The notes beneath the pieces are model-generated. The model was given only the letters and a program-made list of their open reading frames with translations. It had not been told where the DNA came from and did not search any database. Positions 27,421-35,409 of a stretch of 64,000 nt of DNA are shown one piece after another; position 1 is the first letter of the stretch, and the number at the start of each line of letters is the position of its first letter. A program made the position numbers and the translations under genes. The DNA is from Ruegeria sp. HKCCD4315. GTDB lineage: Bacteria > Pseudomonadota > Alphaproteobacteria > Rhodobacterales > Rhodobacteraceae. The stretch lies in NCBI RefSeq assembly GCF_013112245.1, contig NZ_WVRN01000001.1, forward strand, positions 934,501 through 998,500, read 5' to 3'.

Positions 27421-27725
27421 TGTCAGGCGAGAGTAACAAAAATCAGCCGCCGGGCGCACGACCTTCGGTTTTCCTGGAACGTCAAAGCTATCGCCGTCGC
27501 AGGTTGACAGACGCTGCCCGACTGCTGCCATTTCTTGGGGCTCTCTTGTTCGCACTACCGCTTCTGTGGCCAGATCGCTCCAACGGGGATGCCGCAGTGC
27601 CACTGTCATCGGCAATCTTCTACGTCTTCGTTTGCTGGGGCGCACTGATCGTGATCGGTCTGATCTTTGGCTTTGCTGCCCGCCGCATACCCACGCCCGA
27701 GGATCAAGACACAGGGGTTGAATGA
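27420..27725 (+). CDS. Small two-helix membrane protein (DUF4212/DUF485-like)
   Basis: 101 residues. A basic N-terminus (FLERQSYRRRRLTDAARLLP) precedes two membrane helices (LLPFLGALLFALPLLWP and AIFYVFVCWGALIVIGLIFGFAA). Small two-helix proteins of this kind precede SSS-type transporter genes (YjcH before ActP; DUF4212 before other symporters), and this one precedes an SSS-type kinase. It probably associates with its transporter-like domain. Starts on the stop of the receiver gene and overlaps the kinase gene by 4 bases. Confidence 0.7.
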   Translation: MSGESNKNQPPGARPSVFLERQSYRRRRLTDAARLLPFLGALLFALPLLWPDRSNGDAAVPLSSAIFYVFVCWGALIVIGLIFGFAARRIPTPEDQDTGVE

Positions 27726-30403
27726 TGACCACTGTGAACGTTCTGATTCTCGTTTGTTTGGGCTACGTCGTATTTCTGTTTGCTGTAGCCTTCGCAGCAG
27801 ATCGCATGGCTGCGGCTGGGCGTGGGAAATGGCTGCGCTCTCCACTGATCTATACGCTGTCTTTGTCGATCTATTGCACTGCTTGGACGTTCTACGGTGC
27901 TGTGGGCAACGCCGCGCGATCGGGGTTAGAGTTTGTCACCATCTACCTTGGTCCCACGCTGGTTATGGTCAGCTGGTGGTGGGGGCTGCGTAAACTTGTG
28001 CGTGTGGGGCGCAGTCAAAGGGTGACTTCGATCGCGGACCTGCTGTCGTCGCGCTATGGCAAGTCAAACACACTGGCGGTCTGCGTCACCATTCTGGCGG
28101 TGTTGGGCGGAACGCCATATATCGCGCTGCAATTACAATCGATTACGCTGTCTTTCTCGATCTTTGCCGAGGCCGACCCGTCGGGCCTGTATCGCGAAGG
28201 CTCGAGTGTGTTTTGGGTTGCGGCTGGCTTGGCCGTGTTTGCCATTCTCTTTGGCACACGCAATCTGGACGTAAATGAGCGCCATCACGGGGTGGTCACG
28301 GCGATTGCGGTCGAAGCCGTTGTTAAGCTGTTTGCACTCATCGCAGTCGGCGTTTTTGTCGTCTGGGGCATCGCCGGTGGTATCGCACCCATGATGGAGC
28401 GGATCGATGCGTCGGAAATTGGGCAGTGGAACGTCGACGCCGGGCGTTGGACGACCTTCATTTTCTTGTCTGCTGCAGCCTTTATCTGCTTGCCGCGCAT
28501 GTTCCAGGTGATGGTGGTCGAGAATGACGACGAAAGCCATCTGAGAACCGCAGCCTGGGCTTTCCCGCTCTATCTTCTATTGATGAGCCTGTTTGTCGTC
28601 CCGATTGCCGTCGTGGGCCTGGACCTGCTGCCCGAAGGCGCCAATCCAGATTTGTTCGTTCTGACTGTGCCCCTGTCACAGGGTAACGATTGGCTGGCGA
28701 TGCTGTCCTTTATCGGTGGATTTTCATCTGCGACATCAATGGTAATCGTGACCGCTATGGCGCTATCGACCATGGTTTCAAACCATGTCGTCATGCCCAT
28801 CTGGCTGAACACACAGGAAGGCACGGGCTCAGTCTCGGGCGATGTTCGCAATATCGTTCTGATGGCCCGCCGCGTGTCTATCGCCGTTGTTATGGCGCTG
28901 GGCTATTTCTATTATCGGGCGTCGGGCGGTGGAGCAGCGCTGGCCTCGATCGGTTTGATCGCCTTTGCCGGAATTTCTCAGATCTTGCCTGCTTTGGTTG
29001 GTGGTCTGTTTTGGCGCGGGGCCACACGAACCGGTGCACTTGTCGGGCTGACGGTTGGGTTTCTTCTGTGGATTTACACCTTGCTGCTGCCTGGAATGGG
29101 CGGCGCATCAATGCCCGATGGCGTGCTGCAGAACGGGTTGTTCGGAATCGGCTGGCTGCGTCCACAGGCCCTGTTTGGGATTGAGGGGATAGATCCGATC
29201 GTCCATTCCGTGATGTGGTCGCTGTTGCTGAACACAATCGCGTTCTGCGTGGCCTCTTTGCTCAGTTTTCCCAGCCCGCTTGAGCGGTTGCAGGGGGCGC
29301 AATTTGTCAACGTGTTCGATCATTCGGTCGCTCCGCGCGGCTGGTCGGGCTCGGTCGCGCAAAGCGAAGACCTGATGATCATGACCCAGCGTATTTTGGG
29401 CACCGGTCCCGCGCAGGAGTTCTTTCAGGCCGAAGCCGAGAAGCAGGGCGGGCGGTCGCAACTACCGGAACCTACCCCCGGATTTCTCAGCCGTTTGGAA
29501 CGCGAATTGAGCGGGTCCGTTGGGACGGCCACGGCCCATGCCATGATCGGCCAGATCGTGGGCGGCTCGTCAGTTTCGGTCGAAGATCTGCTGGCTGTGG
29601 CGGATGAATCCGCGCAATTGCTGGAATACTCCAGCCAGCTTGAGGTGAAGTCATCCGAGCTTAGCCGAACGGCGCGGCAACTGCGCGAGGCTAATTCCAA
29701 ACTTACACAGGTGTCGGCGCAAAAGGACAACTTCCTTAGTCAGGTCAGTCATGAATTGCGGACGCCCATGACCTCGATCCGGGCGTTTTCTGAAATCATG
29801 CGTGACACTGAAGGTCTGAGCCGTGAGGAACAAACCCGATACGCCACAATCATCCACGATGAGGCGCTGCGATTGACTCGCCTGCTGGACGATCTGCTGG
29901 ATCTGAGTGTTCTGGAAAACGGTCAGGTCAACCTCAACATCAGTGATGACAGTTTGCGTTCGGTTCTGGATCGTGCCGTGTCCAGCGCATTGGCCGGAGC
30001 AGGCCGCAAGATAACTGTACGGCGCGCACGAGCTGCTGAGCGGATTGTTTTGCACACGGATTTGGACAGGCTGGGGCAGGTGTTCATAAACCTGATCTCA
30101 AACGCACAGAAATACTGCGATGCGGTCGAGCCAGTGCTGACAATTTCAGCATATGACGTTGGCGGGCGGGTTATCATTGATTTCATAGACAACGGCAGTG
30201 GTATTCCGCCCGGCGCGCGCTCGATGGTGTTCGAGAAATTTGCGCGCGTTGGCGTCGACAAGGCCGGCGGGGCAGGGCTGGGTCTGGCCATCTGCCGCGA
30301 GATCATGCAGCGACTTGGGGGTGAGATCACCTATCTGCCGGGACAGGGCGGAGCGGCGTTTCGAGTGAGCTTGCCTTTGGCTCATCGGCAAGCTGCTCAG
30401 TGA
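27722..30403 (+). CDS. Sodium:solute symporter-type sensor histidine kinase (CbrA/CrbS-like)
   Basis: 893 residues. The N-terminal half (about 1-530) is an SSS-family transporter domain with some 13 helices (LSLSIYCTAWTFYGAVGN, GGTPYIALQLQSI, GGFSSATSMVIVT). It is followed by a linker and a HisKA domain with SQVSHELRTPMTSIRAFSE (His near residue 678), then an HATPase domain with NLISNAQKYCD, DNGSGIPPG and GGAGLGLAICREI. Related CbrA and CrbS kinases sense a transported substrate (His, or acetate). The receiver upstream is the likely partner and the XRE regulator suggests acetate or short-chain fatty acids as the signal. Confidence 0.85.
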   Translation: MMTTVNVLILVCLGYVVFLFAVAFAADRMAAAGRGKWLRSPLIYTLSLSIYCTAWTFYGAVGNAARSGLEFVTIYLGPTLVMVSWWWGLRKLVRVGRSQRVTSIADLLSSRYGKSNTLAVCVTILAVLGGTPYIALQLQSITLSFSIFAEADPSGLYREGSSVFWVAAGLAVFAILFGTRNLDVNERHHGVVTAIAVEAVVKLFALIAVGVFVVWGIAGGIAPMMERIDASEIGQWNVDAGRWTTFIFLSAAAFICLPRMFQVMVVENDDESHLRTAAWAFPLYLLLMSLFVVPIAVVGLDLLPEGANPDLFVLTVPLSQGNDWLAMLSFIGGFSSATSMVIVTAMALSTMVSNHVVMPIWLNTQEGTGSVSGDVRNIVLMARRVSIAVVMALGYFYYRASGGGAALASIGLIAFAGISQILPALVGGLFWRGATRTGALVGLTVGFLLWIYTLLLPGMGGASMPDGVLQNGLFGIGWLRPQALFGIEGIDPIVHSVMWSLLLNTIAFCVASLLSFPSPLERLQGAQFVNVFDHSVAPRGWSGSVAQSEDLMIMTQRILGTGPAQEFFQAEAEKQGGRSQLPEPTPGFLSRLERELSGSVGTATAHAMIGQIVGGSSVSVEDLLAVADESAQLLEYSSQLEVKSSELSRTARQLREANSKLTQVSAQKDNFLSQVSHELRTPMTSIRAFSEIMRDTEGLSREEQTRYATIIHDEALRLTRLLDDLLDLSVLENGQVNLNISDDSLRSVLDRAVSSALAGAGRKITVRRARAAERIVLHTDLDRLGQVFINLISNAQKYCDAVEPVLTISAYDVGGRVIIDFIDNGSGIPPGARSMVFEKFARVGVDKAGGAGLGLAICREIMQRLGGEITYLPGQGGAAFRVSLPLAHRQAAQ

Positions 30404-30480
30404 TGCGGTCATAAAGAACTTTGTAACGTTCGGCGATGTAAACCTATTACCAGTTGCTGGAACAATTGGTGATCGGCGTC

Positions 30481-31584
30481 ATGTCAGAAACCGTCAATGC
30501 CGCCTTGGCGCGGAAACTGACCGTTGGTCAGAAAGATCTGGGTGACCGTCCGCGCTCGGTTCTGCGGGCGCTGCGTCTGGGGTTTGCGCGGGCCGCAAAC
30601 GACCGCGTGAATCTATCGCTTGCAATAATTGGGGCTAAGCAATCCAGCCGCTCTGCCGAGGATCTGGTCGAAGCGATTGGTCCGGATTGGCTGTTGCTGG
30701 TATTTGACGGGCCTGGGGGGCGTTTGGCGGCTTGCCTTGACCCGCATCTGGTGTCTGCCATCGTTCAAACCCAAACGATTGGAGAGGTCTTGCAGGACGA
30801 TCCGGCTCCTCGTGCATTTACAGACACGGACGCCGCCATGTCTGCGCTTCTGATCGAAGCTGCTCTGACCCGATCCGCCGGTCTGATTGACCCGACAGCA
30901 GAACAGGTTTGCCTTGTTGGTCATGAGTATGCATCGCGCGCTGCGAACCTTCGGGAACTGTCGCTGGCTCTGACAGATGAAGCATATCGGGTCTTTGATC
31001 TGACCGTCGATTTGGCCAATGGGATAAAGCAAGGGCATATCTCGGTCTTTGTGCCAGAATCCCCAATCGTGTCTGACATAGCTGATGAGGCATCGGATCA
31101 TTCAGGTCCGCGACTTGAGCATTCCTCGGGTGTGGTGAAGGCCGATTTGAACGCGGCTTTGTGTCGGATGACCGTGCCGTTGTCTATGCTGACCGCTATG
31201 CAAATTGGCGACATCCTGCCCCTGCGTGGGGCGCGTTTGGACCGAACCGAGATCCTGACGATCGAACGCACGCGGGCAGGTGTTGGTCGCTTGGGCCAGT
31301 GCGGAGGGTTGCGCGCTGTACGCTTGAACGAACATGCTGCGCTACCAGCGCTAAGCGGAACTGAAGCCCAGGAGTTTATTGAAAGCCGCGGAGGGATTCA
31401 CCCGCAGGACAGTTTGGACGAACCAATGGCCAACGTGGTAGAAATCACACCCCCGGTGCCCATGACGGACTTTGAGGGGAGCCTTTCAGAAGATCTGATC
31501 CTGGACGACTCTGATCGGATGGTGGCCGAAATCTCTCAACTGGCCGGGCTGAATACACCCGAACCAGAGAACGGCAGCTCGTAA
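30481..31584 (+). CDS. FliM/FliN (SpoA)-domain protein
   Basis: 367 residues. The C-terminal half has a SpoA/FliN-like stretch (ALCRMTVPLSMLTAMQIGDILPLRGARLDRTEILTIERTRAGVGRLGQCGGLRAVRL), the fold of the flagellar C-ring proteins. The N-terminal half resembles the FliM middle domain loosely and has no EIDALL N-terminal CheY-binding peptide. No other flagellar gene is near. It lies 77 bases after the kinase gene, on the same strand, and may be co-transcribed. The start at 30481 is an ATG; an upstream TTG at 30454 is less likely. Role unclear: C-ring variant or scaffold linked to the two-component system. Confidence 0.65.
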   Translation: MSETVNAALARKLTVGQKDLGDRPRSVLRALRLGFARAANDRVNLSLAIIGAKQSSRSAEDLVEAIGPDWLLLVFDGPGGRLAACLDPHLVSAIVQTQTIGEVLQDDPAPRAFTDTDAAMSALLIEAALTRSAGLIDPTAEQVCLVGHEYASRAANLRELSLALTDEAYRVFDLTVDLANGIKQGHISVFVPESPIVSDIADEASDHSGPRLEHSSGVVKADLNAALCRMTVPLSMLTAMQIGDILPLRGARLDRTEILTIERTRAGVGRLGQCGGLRAVRLNEHAALPALSGTEAQEFIESRGGIHPQDSLDEPMANVVEITPPVPMTDFEGSLSEDLILDDSDRMVAEISQLAGLNTPEPENGSS

Positions 31585-31594
31585 CGCAGAGTGT

Positions 31595-32026
31595 TTAACC
31601 CATTTTGGTGCGAAGACTGTCCAAAGCAGGGCGCAAATTTTCCAACTGATATCCTGCATTTGTCGTTGCGTTCAGGATTTCATCTGTACTCATTTGGTCG
31701 CATTGCCCTAAAGCCCAAACAACGGAACATCGCGTGCCCGACGCACAGTAGGCCAAGACCGGTCCGCCGCATCTCTCTGCCATCTCACGTTGCAGTTTCA
31801 CGTTCTCGGGTGTCATCGTCTGATGCGTCAGCTCCAGCACCTCATATTCCATGCCCGCAGCACGCACGGCATCGCCGATTGCATCGGATTGCATCACGGG
31901 CGGGACCTCGACATTGGGGCGGTTGCAGATCACCTTCACAAAGCCGGCAGCGGCTATTGCAGGCACATCCTCAACTGTGATCTGCGGCGATACGGCATAG
32001 CGGGGGGTGATGGGTCGAATCTCCAT
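31595..32026 (-). CDS. DUF442/Blh-type sulfurtransferase-phosphatase domain protein
   Basis: 143 residues of the TIGR01244/DUF442 family: RPNVEVPPVMQSDAIGDAVRAAG, ELTHQTMTPENV and the P-loop YCASGTRC (Cys-x4-Arg). In other bacteria this domain is fused to the persulfide dioxygenase (Blh), where it may act as a rhodanese-like sulfur transferase. It is the last gene of the operon PDO-pmpA-pmpB-DUF442, 9 bases after pmpB. Confidence 0.8.
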   Translation of the reverse strand: MEIRPITPRYAVSPQITVEDVPAIAAAGFVKVICNRPNVEVPPVMQSDAIGDAVRAAGMEYEVLELTHQTMTPENVKLQREMAERCGGPVLAYCASGTRCSVVWALGQCDQMSTDEILNATTNAGYQLENLRPALDSLRTKMG

Positions 32027-32035
32027 GCCAATTCC

Positions 32036-32467
32036 TTAGGCCGCGTTTGCCGCTCTGTCCAGTTGCGCGCCAAATGTTGGGGCAACGAACATGCCTGCCG
32101 CCATCGAAATCAGAAAGACCACACCGCCAAGCCCTCCGTAACTCAACGACGCCATCGCTGGTCCGGGGCAAAGACCAACCAGCCCCCAACCCATTCCAAA
32201 CAGTACTGATCCTACGACCAACTTTCGGTCTACTTCGGGTTTTGCAGCTGGCGGAAATGCGTTCCCGGTCAAAGACTTGCGTCCTGCTGTCAAACGCCAT
32301 GCGATCAGCATAGGCAAAATCGCTCCACCCATCACGAAGGCCAAAGTCGGGTCCCAGTTGCCGAAAACATCCAGCCACCCTTGAACCTTTGTCGTATCGG
32401 TCATGCCCGAAATCAACAATCCGGCACCGAAAAGTGATCCGGCAAGTAAAGCAATGAAATGGCGCAT
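32036..32467 (-). CDS. YeeE/YedE family sulfur transporter subunit (PmpB-like)
   Basis: 143 residues with four membrane helices. Conserved segments are FGAGLLISGMTDTTKVQGWLDVFGNWDPTLAF and GMGWGLVGLCPGPAMASLSYGG. The Cys in LCPGPA matches the transport cysteine of TsuA-type thiosulfate carriers. It begins at 32467, where its ATG overlaps the TGA of pmpA (TGATG). The pair forms a split YeeE/YedE transporter. Confidence 0.85.
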   Translation of the reverse strand: MRHFIALLAGSLFGAGLLISGMTDTTKVQGWLDVFGNWDPTLAFVMGGAILPMLIAWRLTAGRKSLTGNAFPPAAKPEVDRKLVVGSVLFGMGWGLVGLCPGPAMASLSYGGLGGVVFLISMAAGMFVAPTFGAQLDRAANAA

Positions 32468-32895
32468 CAGATCAGGCCCCACAAGTGACGCAAGAAAACC
32501 AGGGTCACGCCCCCGGCTAGAATATAAAAGACGGTGGCCACGATCCCGCGCAGTGAAAACCGGGAAATGCCGCAAACCCCGTGACCAGACGTGCAGCCAT
32601 TGGCGATACGTGTGCCAACGCCAACCAGCAACCCGGCGATGACGACAAGGATCAAGTTGCTGGTAAGATGTGTCTGAACTTCGGGCGCAATCAGCGGGCG
32701 CAATAGAAACGGCGTACCGATCAGGCCAGCAACAAAGGCCAACTTCTCGGCCATCGTATCGCGGGCGCTGCCATCAACAAGGCCGCCCAGGATGCCGCTT
32801 GCGCCCATGATCCGACCGTTGCCAAGCAGATAAACAGCCCCGCCCAGACCAATCTGTAAACCGCCGAACAGGCCCATGACCCACTCTATATTCAT
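32467..32895 (-). CDS. YeeE/YedE family sulfur transporter subunit (PmpA-like)
   Basis: 142 residues, four membrane helices, with FGGLQIGLGGAVYLLGNGRIMGASGILGG and RIANGCTSGHGVCGISRFSLRG; the GCTSGHGVCG motif holds two conserved cysteines typical of the transport path. Works with PmpB to move thiosulfate/persulfide-like sulfur species. Lies between the persulfide dioxygenase and pmpB genes. Confidence 0.85.
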   Translation of the reverse strand: MNIEWVMGLFGGLQIGLGGAVYLLGNGRIMGASGILGGLVDGSARDTMAEKLAFVAGLIGTPFLLRPLIAPEVQTHLTSNLILVVIAGLLVGVGTRIANGCTSGHGVCGISRFSLRGIVATVFYILAGGVTLVFLRHLWGLI

Positions 32896-32921
32896 GAGGT
32901 TTATCCCTTTGTTTACCCGTG

Positions 32922-33785
32922 TCAGAGTTTGTTGATCGGCAGTTTCAGAAAGACATCACCTTCCTCATCTGCAGGCGGCATCTGTCCTGCGCGCATATTG
33001 ACCTGCAAGGACGGCAAAATCAGGCGCGGCATAGCCAGTGTCGCATCGCGTGCGTCGCGCATTTCCACAAACTCTTCGATGCTGCGGCCTTGTCCGATAT
33101 GGACGTTCAGGGCCTTTTGCTCGCCCACCGTCGTTTCCCACGCGTATTCGTCGCGGCCTGGGGCCTTGTAGTCGTGGCCCACGTAGATTCGCGTCTCATC
33201 TGGCAGGGTCAGAATTTTCTGGATCGACGCGTAGAGGGTCGCCGAGGAGCCGCCGGGGAAATCGCATCGTGCCGTTCCGAAATCGGGCATGAACAGCGTG
33301 TCTCCAACAAAAGCTGCGTCGCCGATCACATAGGTCAGGCAGGCAGGTGTGTGACCTGGGGTGTGCAGCACGTCTCCGCGCATCTGGCCGATGTGGAAAC
33401 TGTCGCCTTCCGAAAACAACGCGTCGAACTGGCTGCCATCGCGCTGGAACTCGGTTCCTTCGTTGAAAACCTTGCCGAACGTGTCCTGAACGGTGACGAT
33501 CTGAGCACCAATCCCGATTTTGCCGCCCAGTTCCTGTTGCAGATAGGGGGCCGCAGACAGATGATCGGCGTGAACGTGGCTTTCCAGAATCCATTCAACC
33601 CTAAGGTCGTGACTGCGCACATAGTCGATGATCTGATCAGCCGAAGCGGTCGTTGTTCGACCCGAGGCGTGATCAAAATCCAAAACGCTGTCGATAATGG
33701 CGCAGGCGCGCCCTTGTGGTTCGTAGACGACGTAAGACACCGTAAAGGTTTGATCGTCGAAAAACGCTTTCACTGCGGGCGTCAT
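32922..33785 (-). CDS. MBL-fold persulfide dioxygenase (Blh/ETHE1-like)
   Basis: 287 residues. The metal-binding motif ESHVHADHLSAAPYL (H-x-H-x-D-H) and further His in HTPGHTPACLTYV and VGHDY define the ETHE1/Blh branch of the metallo-beta-lactamase fold, with a mononuclear iron. It oxidises glutathione persulfide to sulfite. First gene of the sulfur operon. The start at 33785 has an ideal GGAGGACAAT ribosome site; the ATG at 33797 overlaps that site. An AT-rich palindrome-like sequence lies 25 bases upstream. Confidence 0.88.
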   Translation of the reverse strand: MTPAVKAFFDDQTFTVSYVVYEPQGRACAIIDSVLDFDHASGRTTTASADQIIDYVRSHDLRVEWILESHVHADHLSAAPYLQQELGGKIGIGAQIVTVQDTFGKVFNEGTEFQRDGSQFDALFSEGDSFHIGQMRGDVLHTPGHTPACLTYVIGDAAFVGDTLFMPDFGTARCDFPGGSSATLYASIQKILTLPDETRIYVGHDYKAPGRDEYAWETTVGEQKALNVHIGQGRSIEEFVEMRDARDATLAMPRLILPSLQVNMRAGQMPPADEEGDVFLKLPINKL

Positions 33786-33809
33786 ATTGTCCTCCATTTC
33801 GGTTGCTTA

Positions 33810-33823
33810 ATTCATATATGTAT
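33810..33823 (-). promoter_or_regulatory. Candidate operator of the sulfur operon
   Basis: ATTCATATATGTAT is a near palindrome (one base off ATTC-N6-GAAT) just upstream of the persulfide dioxygenase gene. AT-rich palindromes of this type are bound by SqrR/BigR regulators. A similar CTATATGTATAAAT lies upstream of the SqrR-like gene near 18158. Inference from pattern only. Confidence 0.4.
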
Positions 33824-34029
33824 TTCGGAATGTGACACAACTGCCAATCTGAATTTGATGCCCGTCAAGGCAGGTTCGATTAAAATGGCTTAAACTTTAA
33901 CCCATCTGCGCCGAATTGCCGAAATTACGATTACGTCAGGCAAAAACCCGCACATATTCAGGTTAACATCTGCGGGTCTTATTCCCGTTACCTATATGAG
34001 GGATACTGGCAACACTTGGGAGGATGGTT

Positions 34030-34245
34030 ATGACAGCAACTAATCTGTATTCCGAAGCAGAACAGCTTGAACAAAAGCTTCAAGGCGCGTGTCTGGACAC
34101 GCGATTGGCGCTGCAACCGAGTGTGAGCAAGGTTGTTGATCGAATGCGACAGCAGGGTATGCACGTGCCGTCGCGATTGCGGCGACTGGATGCGGCTTTG
34201 TGCGAAGACGCGATGGAAGCGCAGTTCGATAACCTGCCGATCTGA
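34030..34245 (+). CDS. Small conserved protein of unknown function
   Basis: 71 residues, soluble, helical (TNLYSEAEQLEQKLQGACLDTRLALQPSVSKVVDRMRQQGMHVPSRLRRLDAAL). Start at 34030 after GGGAGGATGGTT. Not recognised as a named family; the good ribosome site and coding character support it. It is convergent with the next membrane protein gene. Confidence 0.65.
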   Translation: MTATNLYSEAEQLEQKLQGACLDTRLALQPSVSKVVDRMRQQGMHVPSRLRRLDAALCEDAMEAQFDNLPI

Positions 34246-34254
34246 CCTAGGCGG

Positions 34255-34473
34255 TCATCCGAAGGATATCCCGAGGATGACCATCATCAATCCAATAACC
34301 GACAAGAACAAAGAGGCCAGGTTCCAGGGCAGTACGCCCTGAACAACCGCACGCAATTCGTCATCCGACAAACCGGCCTTGCGCGCTTTCATCACGCGAA
34401 GAATACACCAGACAAGACCGCAAAGCCCGGCAAGGGACAGGGCTGCTCCGCCCCAGGTGATGAATTCAAACAT
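34255..34473 (-). CDS. Small two-helix membrane protein
   Basis: 72 residues with helices FEFITWGGAALSLAGLCGLVWCILRV and GVLPWNLASLFLSVIGLMMVILGISFG, separated by a charged loop (MKARKAGLSDDELRAVVQ). Start at 34473 is preferred because GTGGGGAACC precedes it; 34485 is an alternative. Common in Rhodobacteraceae; function unknown. Confidence 0.65.
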   Translation of the reverse strand: MFEFITWGGAALSLAGLCGLVWCILRVMKARKAGLSDDELRAVVQGVLPWNLASLFLSVIGLMMVILGISFG

Positions 34474-34624
34474 GGTTCCCCACATCTCATCGTGAACTGA
34501 CCCCGCGCTTAACGGATCGGATCAGGTGGCACAAGTGCGTCTGAGGATTGGGTGCTTGCGACCCGGGCTACAGCACTGTATCCGGCATCTTGCATCAGAT
34601 TTTCAGCCTTTGGGAGAGACGCAT

Positions 34625-34891
34625 ATGGAAGACATCACCGAAGATCAGGCCGCCGCCAATTACCGCGTGACCGCAGGCGAGCTGCGCCAGTTCATCGAAC
34701 GGTTCGAACGTCTGGATGCCGAGAAAAAGGACCTGGCCGAACAGCAGAAAGAAGTCATGGCCGAAGCCAAAGCCCGGGGCTACGACACCAAGGTCATGCG
34801 CAAAGTGATCGCGCTGCGCAAGCGTGACAAGGACGACATTGCCGAAGAAGAGGCCGTGTTGGAGATGTACAAAGAAGCACTTGGTATGTGA
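34625..34891 (+). CDS. gapR: GapR-like DNA-binding protein (DUF2312)
   Basis: 88 residues: TAGELRQFIERFERLDAEKKDLAEQQKEVMAEAKARGYDTKVMRKVIALRKRDKDDIAEEEAVLEMY. It aligns along its length with Caulobacter GapR (DUF2312). GapR forms clamp-like oligomers on overtwisted AT-rich DNA ahead of replication and transcription forks. Start at 34625 after TGGGAGAGACGCAT. The longer frame to 34526 is not supported. Confidence 0.88.
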   Translation: MEDITEDQAAANYRVTAGELRQFIERFERLDAEKKDLAEQQKEVMAEAKARGYDTKVMRKVIALRKRDKDDIAEEEAVLEMYKEALGM

Positions 34892-35059
34892 GACCTTCCG
34901 GCAAGGAGGGGCGGTGCCTCTCCCTTGTCAGGCCAAAGGGCGAGTATGGCTTGGGATTGGACCGCCGACCATATTTCCGACCTCATCTGCATCAAAGCGC
35001 ATTGTTCTCGTCCTGTAGTGATTGTAAGGAAACTGCATAGCCCAAATGGGCCGCGCCGT

Positions 35060-35145
35060 GCGGGCGTGATGGAATGGTAGACATATCAGACTTAAAATCT
35101 GAAGGGCGTATGCCCGTGTGGGTTCGAGTCCCACCGCCCGCACCA
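35060..35145 (+). tRNA. tRNA-Leu (anticodon TAA)
   Basis: 86 bases including encoded CCA. Acceptor stem GCGGGCG/CGCCCGC, D-arm with TGGAATGGTAGAC, anticodon stem-loop CAGACTTAAAATCTG (anticodon TAA), class II variable arm GGGCGTATGCCC and T-arm GTGGGTTCGAGTCCCAC. Its last 13 bases before the final A recur at 48359-48371, so it is the probable integration site of the downstream island. Confidence 0.96.
35132..35144 (+). repeat. Candidate attachment site, left copy (tRNA-Leu 3' end)
   Basis: CACCGCCCGCACC inside the acceptor/T-arm 3' side of tRNA-Leu, repeated exactly at 48359-48371. See right copy. Confidence 0.45.
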
Positions 35146-35409
35146 AAATTCTCACCAAAGTCACTGAAAAAACAGTAGAAAAAATTACCCCACCGAAGCA
35201 GGCCCCAATCGGCGTTGGAAAGGCGGCCTTTCGGGAAACTGCAACGCAGCATCAACCGGGACACTCAAAATTTGAAATGGGTCGGGAATGATTTCTTGGT
35301 AACTTGAGATTTTTCACTGTAGCCGTAACCATGTTACTTTGGTAACTCCGGGCCGTGGAAAACTCTCTCTTCTCTTTCCAGCCTGCTCACCCAGAGCTTG
35401 TTCATCCTC

